Shown: positions 14,635-20,270 of the stretch, one piece after another
Position numbering within the stretch: position 1 is the first letter of the stretch
Layout: every line of letters starts with the position of its first letter
Origin: DASSWG01 sp035704905
GTDB taxonomy: Bacteria; Bacteroidota; Bacteroidia; Flavobacteriales; Flavobacteriaceae
NCBI GenBank assembly: GCA_035704905.1
Contig: DASSWN010000199.1
Span: 1-20,270 of the forward strand
Length of the DNA: 20,270 nt
Reading direction: 5' to 3'
Translations under genes and position numbers: made by a program
Notes under the pieces: model-generated
What the model saw: only the letters and a program-made list of their open reading frames with translations
Database searches by the model: none
What the model was told of the DNA's origin: nothing

Positions 14635-15990
14635 ATGAAGTTCAGTTGTATGGATTTTTTTTATCCAAAATTCATGGGAATCCATCTAAAATTGACAGTC
14701 GTTTTCTTTTTTGTATTTCTTTTTTCAGTTTGTGCGAACGCCCAAGACTTGTTCACTTATAAAAACGAACTGTACCAAAATAACCTACGGGAAAAGGTAT
14801 ATGTCACCTTGAAAGGAAATGAACAAGATGATACGGGACACAATTCGGTCGATTATAATTCCATGACCGCGCAAATGGACGGGATCTTGGAACAAGTAGG
14901 GGGTTCGTTTGCCACTGATTACAAGCGAAGTTCGCTTTACACGTTGATGATCGCCGATACCTTGGACTGGTATTACCACACCGTGAAATATGTTTTTGGG
15001 AATAGTAAATTGACAGAAAAATTCAATGACCATAATATAGGTCCGTATCAAATCCTTGGCAAATCAGGAGATATAAATCAAGTTTATAATATAACAGATT
15101 ACCTGAACAACAATGAAGTAGCAAAACAACTCGTCGCCAAATGGTTCAATAGGGGAAGGGACGGTAGTTTCAATATGAATTTGGTTGCCCGTAGGGGCGA
15201 ATACAATGCTTCTGACCTCGATATAAAAATTGCTCTACAAACCGCGCGGGGAAAAGCCATGCTGAAAGATGCAGGGGAAGAACTCATTGGCAATACCTTT
15301 ATAATAGTATATGATTTTGGAAAAATTTACACCGAAAGACCAAAATACAGCAACACCATAAAATCCAAGATTAATATTACAGCCCATCTGTACCGTCTTG
15401 TTTGGAATAATGAAACGGCTTCAACTTTTTACAATAGCTATTGGATGGACGAAAAAGGAACAGAAAGTACCCGAAAAACTGCTTTTGAAAAATCCGATAT
15501 TTTTAAATTGAAATATGTGGGGAATGTTGTCACAAACGAAAATTCAAAAACCTCGATTTATAAAGCTGCAAAACATGGAATGAAGGTGTCTGAAAAAGGA
15601 TTTATTGATCGAGATGAACTGGGGATGAACCAATATGCGCTGGCCATAAACAATGCCCTGAATGCCTGTTTTCACGACTTGCAAATAAAATATCCGGAAT
15701 TCCGCACAAAATTTCCACTTTTTAGCGGAGACCCTATTTCGGCAAAAGTAGGCAAGAAAGAAGGCATCAAAAAAGGGGACGAATTTGAGGTGCTCGAACG
15801 GGAACAGCAGGAAGACGGAACCATAGAATACCGCAGAATGGGAATTATAAAGGTGGGCAAAGAGGAAGATGTTTGGGACAACACCACCGAAGGGGATTGG
15901 GCTGCGGAATCCGCTACAGCGGAATACACGGTTTTTCGTGGGGCAAAAGGAAAATATGGCACCGGAATGTTCATTCGGCAAATTAATTGA
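14635..15990 (+). CDS. A1: secreted protein of unrecognised family, array copy 1
   Basis: A 451-aa protein that I do not recognise. A long N-terminus leads into a hydrophobic signal (LKLTVVFFFVFLFSVCANAQ), so it is exported; an alternative start at ATG 14674 would give a more usual 24-residue signal peptide. It is a clear paralogue of the protein at 16872. Shared stretches include EKFNDHNIGPYQI, VARRGEYNASDLDIKIALQ, KDAGEELIGN, EFRTKFPLFSGDP, KVGKKEGIKKGDEFEVLE and KGKYGTGMFIRQIN. The GKKEGIKKGDEFEV stretch resembles small beta-barrel modules where a Gly-Asp turn follows a charged strand (inference). No catalytic motif stands out. A TACTTTG box 25 bases upstream is one base short of a -7 consensus. 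The next gene is 28 bases away. Confidence 0.8.
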   Translation: MKFSCMDFFYPKFMGIHLKLTVVFFFVFLFSVCANAQDLFTYKNELYQNNLREKVYVTLKGNEQDDTGHNSVDYNSMTAQMDGILEQVGGSFATDYKRSSLYTLMIADTLDWYYHTVKYVFGNSKLTEKFNDHNIGPYQILGKSGDINQVYNITDYLNNNEVAKQLVAKWFNRGRDGSFNMNLVARRGEYNASDLDIKIALQTARGKAMLKDAGEELIGNTFIIVYDFGKIYTERPKYSNTIKSKINITAHLYRLVWNNETASTFYNSYWMDEKGTESTRKTAFEKSDIFKLKYVGNVVTNENSKTSIYKAAKHGMKVSEKGFIDRDELGMNQYALAINNALNACFHDLQIKYPEFRTKFPLFSGDPISAKVGKKEGIKKGDEFEVLEREQQEDGTIEYRRMGIIKVGKEEDVWDNTTEGDWAAESATAEYTVFRGAKGKYGTGMFIRQIN

Positions 15991-16018
15991 ATTTATAGAC
16001 CATTTTAAATAATCAATT

Positions 16019-16843
16019 ATGAAAAAAAGTATGACAATTTTGATTGCGTTTTTTGCGCTGTCTTTGACATCGGCACAGGAAAAAATTGTTACTGTAGAAG
16101 AAATTTATGCCAATTACATTGAAGCTATCGGCGGAAGCGAAAAGTTGGACAAGGTCGTGAACAAAAAAGAAATACGATCAATTTCCAACGATTATGAAAT
16201 TACCGGTCAATCTGCGGAAAAAGGAGCATACAAAGAAGAAGATATTGGCCTTATTGATTCTGAGGAACATTTGGTTGCCTATATTACTAGGTATATCACC
16301 AATAAGGGTGACACATTGTTATCCAGACAATTACAGGCCAATGGCAAATCAACAACATGGCTTCCCAATGGAGAGAAAAAAGAGAAAAAAATTGTTGTTG
16401 ATAAATTCAAAGAGGGAGGTTGTTTTCCCTCGACAATCATACCTGCTGGAAGCGAAATCCTGCCCAATGAAATTTTTAACGAGAAAGAAGTGTATGTGGT
16501 TCATTTGAAAAAAAGAATTAGTAACGATGAATGGCACGTATATACATATTTCGATATGAACTCAGGTTTTGTGATTGGAGAAAAAACTGTTGGCGCAAAC
16601 GATGCTATGGCAACGAGTTATTTAAGGACTATCGAATATGGCGATTATAAGGAAGTTGAAGGCATATTTATTCCCCATACAAGAAAAATGTATGAAAAAT
16701 CCGTGTCTTCGCACGGAATAAGCACAATTATCAAAAACAAAACAACACAAGTTATTGCTGTTGAATTTAATACGGACATCAAAGACTTCAAAAACAACTG
16801 TTTCAAAAAACCGGAGGAATGTTTTGAAAAGGCCATCAAATAA
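16019..16843 (+). CDS. B1: secreted LolA-like protein, array copy 1
   Basis: A 274-aa protein with signal peptide MKKSMTILIAFFALSLTSAQ. The mature N-terminus, VEEIYANYIEAIGGSEKLDK, is a pattern often met at the start of Bacteroidota periplasmic proteins with a LolA/LolB-like, half-open beta-barrel fold; I rate that fold as likely but unproven. Mid-protein it has GSEILPNEIFNEKEVYVVHL and late in the chain YKEVEGIFIPH, both shared with the proteins at 18415 and 19307. The C-terminus carries NNCFKKPEECFEK, two Cys in an NCFxxPxxC frame. No lipobox, so probably soluble in the periplasm or secreted. It is the most divergent of the three B copies, with a shorter central part. Confidence 0.78.
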   Translation: MKKSMTILIAFFALSLTSAQEKIVTVEEIYANYIEAIGGSEKLDKVVNKKEIRSISNDYEITGQSAEKGAYKEEDIGLIDSEEHLVAYITRYITNKGDTLLSRQLQANGKSTTWLPNGEKKEKKIVVDKFKEGGCFPSTIIPAGSEILPNEIFNEKEVYVVHLKKRISNDEWHVYTYFDMNSGFVIGEKTVGANDAMATSYLRTIEYGDYKEVEGIFIPHTRKMYEKSVSSHGISTIIKNKTTQVIAVEFNTDIKDFKNNCFKKPEECFEKAIK

Positions 16844-16871
16844 ATAACACACGCGAAAAACACTTAATCCC

Positions 16872-18371
16872 ATGAAAAAAAATTATTTAAAATCAATTTT
16901 GGTTGTATGTTTCCTGCAACTTCTCACGAGTTGTGCGCCAAAGATGATCTCTGGCCCTTCTTATACAGAGATGATGGAAACCCAGAAAACCTTGAACCAA
17001 CAGGTCAAATCAAAGAAGTTAACACAAGAAGAAGCAGACAAAAAGTTTGCGGAGCAAATAATGGGAAAAATGGAAATTGTAAGTATGGATGAATTTGAAG
17101 CGGAACAACGAAAAAAGGAGTTGGAACGCTATAAAGAACTTTATGACGCAACGGGGAGTTATATGTATCGGGAGCAATTGTTTCGAAAATATAATTTCAA
17201 AGAAAACGATGGCATTGGCAGTGCTGTCGATTATGGTTCCTTGGCGGAAAATGAATTGGCGAAACCCGCACAGGGCAACTCTGGTTTGGCCACTGTAAAA
17301 TACCGCCGAAGCTCTTTATATACATTGATGCTCACCGATTCGACAAGCCCTTATTACTACCTAAACAAATTTGTTTTCACCGGTACCCAAATACCGGGAA
17401 AATTCAATGACCATAACCTCGGTCCGTATGAAATATCCAGAAATGCCGGAAGCCAAAACCAGTTGCAGAACATTACGGAGCATTTGAACAAAAACGATGT
17501 GGCAAAACACATGGTGGCGCGATGGTTCAACCGGGGCACCGATGGTGGTTTCAACATGGATTTGGTCGCCAGAAGGGGGGAATACAACGCTTCGGATTTG
17601 GACATAAAAATTGCTTTGCAAACTGTTCGCGGAAAAGCCTTGCTGAAAGATGCCGGGGAAGAATTGATCGGCAACTCCTTTGTGGTGGTGTACGATTTTG
17701 AAGATATTGACAATGAAAGAAAGACCGGCTTTTTAAGCTATTCCCTAAAATCCAATATTCGTGTCCGGGCCTATTTGTTCCGGTTGGTTTGGGACGATGC
17801 CACGGCCGGAACATTTTACAACGAGTATTGGATGGACGAAAACACACTTGACAATTCACGAAAAAAGGCATTTGACCAATCGGATATTTTCAAATTAAAA
17901 TATATCGGCAGTGTGGTGGTGGACGAAAGTTCCAAAGCTGGGGTGATCAAAACCAGCAAAAGGCGATTGGAAGATATGGAAAAAGGCGATTGGAGCAGTA
18001 CTGGTTTGGGTGCGGATGGAATAGCGTTAAAAGATGCGATGAACGCCTGCCTCAACGATCTTCAACGAAACTATGAGGAATTCCGCACCAAATTCCCGCT
18101 TTTTAGTGGAGATCCCATTGCGGCCAAAGTGGGAAAAAAAGAAGGGATAAAAGAAGGCGACAAATTCGAAGTGTTGGAACAAGTGTTGAACGAAGATGGC
18201 ACGACGGAATACCATCAGTTGGGGATCATAAAAGTGGCCAAGGAAGAAGATATTTGGGACAACACGAAGTTCGGGGATTGGTTTGGGGATACTTCAAAAG
18301 CGGAATATACTGTTTTTCAAGGCCAAAAAGGAAAATATTCCACCGGAATGCTCATCCGGCAAATAAATTAA
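16872..18371 (+). CDS. A2: lipoprotein paralogue of A1, array copy 2
   Basis: A 499-aa paralogue of A1. It begins with a lipoprotein signal, MKKNYLKSILVVCFLQLLTSC; LLTSC is a good lipobox, so Cys21 should be lipidated and the protein held in the inner or outer membrane. Residues about 30-110 are a charged helical segment absent from A1 (TEMMETQKTLNQQVKSKK, EQRKKELERYKELYDATG). From RRSSLYTLMLTD onward it follows A1 closely to the end, with VARRGEYNASDLDIKIALQ, KDAGEELIGN, EFRTKFPLFSGDP and GTGMLIRQIN-like terminal motif (STGMLIRQIN). Function unknown. It is 28 bases after B1 and 43 before B2, all on one strand, so cotranscription is likely. The closeness to A1 points to duplication of an A-B pair. 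Confidence 0.8.
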   Translation: MKKNYLKSILVVCFLQLLTSCAPKMISGPSYTEMMETQKTLNQQVKSKKLTQEEADKKFAEQIMGKMEIVSMDEFEAEQRKKELERYKELYDATGSYMYREQLFRKYNFKENDGIGSAVDYGSLAENELAKPAQGNSGLATVKYRRSSLYTLMLTDSTSPYYYLNKFVFTGTQIPGKFNDHNLGPYEISRNAGSQNQLQNITEHLNKNDVAKHMVARWFNRGTDGGFNMDLVARRGEYNASDLDIKIALQTVRGKALLKDAGEELIGNSFVVVYDFEDIDNERKTGFLSYSLKSNIRVRAYLFRLVWDDATAGTFYNEYWMDENTLDNSRKKAFDQSDIFKLKYIGSVVVDESSKAGVIKTSKRRLEDMEKGDWSSTGLGADGIALKDAMNACLNDLQRNYEEFRTKFPLFSGDPIAAKVGKKEGIKEGDKFEVLEQVLNEDGTTEYHQLGIIKVAKEEDIWDNTKFGDWFGDTSKAEYTVFQGQKGKYSTGMLIRQIN

Positions 18372-18414
18372 ACAATAAATTGAACAACAAATTCACTAAC
18401 CAAAATTTATCACA

Positions 18415-19260
18415 ATGAAAAAACAAATGACATTTTTGGCGGCTTTTTTTGTTTTGGCTTTGGCTTCGGCACAAGAAAAAACACCCACCGTGGAAGAAAT
18501 TTATGCAAAGTACATTGAAGCAATCGGGGGAAAAGAAAAAGTGAAAAGTATAACCACCAAACAGGAAATGAAAATCACTTCAACAGAAGGCCGTTCAGGA
18601 AATACGGTAATTAATACACAAAATGGCCGCATTGAATTTTTAGATTATGTTGAGGAAAAGAGTGCCTCGATAACCCGTACGACAAGTTCTACCGGAACTG
18701 ATACCTATTCCAGAAGCCTAATAATGGACGGCAAAGGCTATTTATTGCTCAAAGATGGAACAAGAATGGACTATCCAGTCCATTTTGATATGTTCAAATG
18801 GGGAATATTTCAAGAAACCATGCAGCCAGGAAGCCAAACCATGCCCGATGAAGTTTTCAACGGGGAAGAAGTGTATGTGGTAAAATATGAACTGGAAAAA
18901 AGTGTCCCGTCCATCAAAACAAATGAATATTACGAATATTTCAGCAAAACTTCCGGGCTAAGGATTGGCGCCAAGCAAATTTCATCATCAATAACCGAAA
19001 ATAAGACACTTGGAAATACCACAGTCAATACCACCACCATTTTTGAATTTAAAGATTATAAGGAAGTCGGGGGCATTTTGATCCCGCATCAAACAACCAT
19101 GGATTATGAAAATGTCATGAGCGGGGGATTGAACAGAACGAGCAGTAGTAGTACCACCATGACCATCAAAAACATTCAATTAAATGTGGATATGGAAGAT
19201 TTCAGGCAAAACTGCTTCCAACAACCGGAAGCGTGTTTTGCGAAATTCACGGAAAATTAA
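18415..19260 (+). CDS. B2: secreted LolA-like protein, array copy 2
   Basis: A 281-aa protein with signal peptide MKKQMTFLAAFFVLALASAQ and mature start VEEIYAKYIEAIGGKEKVKS, nearly the same as B1. Central Ser/Thr-rich strands (SITRTTSSTGTDTYSRSLIM) lead to GSQTMPDEVFNGEEVYVVKY and FKDYKEVGGILIPH. The end carries QNCFQQPEACFAKF, the NCFxxPxxC signature. Its middle and C-terminal parts are closer to the third copy (19307) than to B1, e.g. YFSKTSGLRIGAKQI against YFSKSSGLIIGSKQI. Periplasmic or secreted; ligand or partner unknown. The gene sits between A2 and B3 with gaps under 50 bases. Confidence 0.78.
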   Translation: MKKQMTFLAAFFVLALASAQEKTPTVEEIYAKYIEAIGGKEKVKSITTKQEMKITSTEGRSGNTVINTQNGRIEFLDYVEEKSASITRTTSSTGTDTYSRSLIMDGKGYLLLKDGTRMDYPVHFDMFKWGIFQETMQPGSQTMPDEVFNGEEVYVVKYELEKSVPSIKTNEYYEYFSKTSGLRIGAKQISSSITENKTLGNTTVNTTTIFEFKDYKEVGGILIPHQTTMDYENVMSGGLNRTSSSSTTMTIKNIQLNVDMEDFRQNCFQQPEACFAKFTEN

Positions 19261-19306
19261 AATGTTTTTTTCTTCAGGGGAAAAATGCAAACTTAATTAT
19301 CACACA

Positions 19307-20161
19307 ATGAAAAAAGGAACCACAATTACCATTGTCTTTTTAATGTGCTTTTCGGTTTTTGCCCAACAAAAAGCCGTGGAAGAAATTTACGCGAAATACT
19401 TCCAAGCTATCGGTAGTGAAAATTCAAAAAATGTCGCCAATGTACAAGCAAAATTAATAACTACCTCGGAGAACACCGCGGAAATACGTTCCAATATTTT
19501 AGGGGATTCAAAAAACAATGTCGAAACAAATTCCAAAATCATTTCTTTTACCGATTATGTCGGCAAATATTATGCTTCGATATCTTACTCGATAACTTCC
19601 TTTGGGAATGTATTGTCAAGAACCCTTCAAAGCAATGGAAAAGGATATTTTGTGATGGAAGATGGCACCAAAACGGAGTATCCGGTAACTGTGGATATCT
19701 TCAAAAACGGCTATGCTTCCGAAACCATTCCCCCGGGAAGCGAACGAATGCCCGATGAAGTTTTTAAGGAGGAAGAAGTGTATGTGGTGAAATGTGAACT
19801 GGAAAAAACCCTTCCCACCATCAAAAAAAACACACAATACACGTATTTCAGTAAATCTTCCGGACTAATAATAGGATCAAAGCAAATTACCTCGATATTA
19901 ATTGAAAACCCGACTGTTGGAAATACCGCCGTAAACTCCACCACGATCAACGATTTTAAGGATTACAAAGAAATTGGGGGCATCTTGGTCGCCCACAGAA
20001 TAGATACGACCATTGAATCTGAAACAAATGGGCCCAATATGAAAAACACCAGCCTCACCAATAGCACACAAATTTACACAGACATCCAATTCAACACGGA
20101 CATGGAAAGTTTCAAAAGTAACTGCTTCCAAAAACCAAAGGAATGTATAGCCGCGTTTTGA
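19307..20161 (+). CDS. B3: secreted LolA-like protein, array copy 3
   Basis: A 284-aa protein. The ATG at 19307 gives signal peptide MKKGTTITIVFLMCFSVFAQ; the frame is open upstream to 19184, but that stretch overlaps B2 and has no signal, so it is rejected as the start. The mature part starts AVEEIYAKYFQAIGSENSKN, with Gly-Gly of the other copies replaced by GSEN. GSERMPDEVFKEEEVYVVKC, FKDYKEIGGILVAH and the terminal SNCFQKPKECIAAF keep the family marks. It looks like a duplicate of B2 without its own A partner inside the window; an A3 may lie beyond the right edge, although a tandem repeat follows directly. Confidence 0.78.
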   Translation: MKKGTTITIVFLMCFSVFAQQKAVEEIYAKYFQAIGSENSKNVANVQAKLITTSENTAEIRSNILGDSKNNVETNSKIISFTDYVGKYYASISYSITSFGNVLSRTLQSNGKGYFVMEDGTKTEYPVTVDIFKNGYASETIPPGSERMPDEVFKEEEVYVVKCELEKTLPTIKKNTQYTYFSKSSGLIIGSKQITSILIENPTVGNTAVNSTTINDFKDYKEIGGILVAHRIDTTIESETNGPNMKNTSLTNSTQIYTDIQFNTDMESFKSNCFQKPKECIAAF

Positions 20162-20181
20162 AATGAGAAAAGACAAAGAGT

Positions 20182-20241
20182 GAAAGAGGGAAAGAGGGAA
20201 AGAGGGAAAGAGGGAAAGAGGGAAAGAGGGAAAGAGGGAAA
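20182..20241. repeat. 8-bp tandem repeat, GAAAGAGG x 7.5
   Basis: Seven exact GAAAGAGG units followed by GAAA, starting 20 bases after the B3 stop codon. All units are identical, which points to recent slippage and likely length variation between strains. The purine-only strand could form triplex or slipped structures. The sequence to the window end then reads TTTCGTGCCTTTGTGGCAAA followed by A-rich bases, a string I have the impression recurs between genes in this phylum; no gene is seen there. Confidence 0.9.
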
Positions 20242-20270
20242 TTTCGTGCCTTTGTGGCAAAAAATAAAAA

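Noticed and set aside
15544..15981. 145-codon minus-strand frame opposite A1
   Set aside because: A shadow of the conserved A core; the matching strand in A2 does not keep an equivalent frame.
19184..19306. Upstream extension of the B3 reading frame
   Set aside because: It overlaps the end of B2, lacks a signal peptide, and ATG 19307 starts a signal peptide matching B1 and B2.
20182..20241. Possible CRISPR array
   Set aside because: Units are 8 bases, contiguous and without spacers; it is a simple tandem repeat.

Overview
The window reads as chromosomal DNA of a Bacteroidota bacterium, most likely of the class Flavobacteriia. Three things point there. Several starts are preceded by TAnnTTTG -7 boxes, the Bacteroidota promoter signature. 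Two surface proteins end in type IX secretion (T9SS) type A sorting domains. The gene families (DUF2911, paired cytochrome oxidase subunits III, protease-like small surface proteins) and the A+T-leaning composition fit the same group. No rRNA, tRNA or CRISPR was seen. Species cannot be named from the sequence alone.

Left part (1-4900). A probable 3' gene remnant is followed by a 334-bp mini insertion element. It is an internally deleted IS982-family relative with ACCC...GGGT ends and 6-bp TAATTA flanking duplications. Directly downstream, a secreted protein gene with a Peptidase_S74 chaperone domain and a T9SS tail is broken by two homopolymer frameshifts. Then come a minus-strand HELGH metallopeptidase-like gene, a divergent MATE exporter with its own promoter, a 75-aa conserved-type small protein and a PAP2 phosphatase.

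Middle part (4900-11300). An FG-GAP/T9SS secreted protein and a MeaB-type G3E GTPase lie on the minus strand. They are followed by an Ohr/OsmC peroxidase and a convergent DUF2911 protein, separated by a long inverted repeat. Next is a three-gene plus-strand module: an ECF sigma factor, an overlapping single-pass membrane protein that is probably its anti-sigma factor, and a secreted DUF4097-like coiled-coil protein.

Respiratory operon (11370-14375). A strong promoter precedes heme o synthase, two cytochrome c oxidase subunit III genes and a subunit IV gene, and the operon closes with a clear rho-independent terminator. The SCO1 and DUF420 genes that often follow in Flavobacteriia are absent; a cluster of GTCATGCTGAAC repeats lies there instead.

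Right part (14635-20161). This is the most novel region: five exported proteins in one tightly packed, same-strand array, with order A1-B1-A2-B2-B3. The A proteins (one with a cleaved signal peptide, one a lipoprotein) belong to a family I do not recognise. The B proteins are about 275-285 aa, secreted, weakly LolA-like, and carry a conserved NCFxxPxxC signature near the C-terminus. The alternating duplicated layout suggests A and B proteins act together in the cell envelope. The window ends in a 7.5-copy 8-bp tandem repeat.
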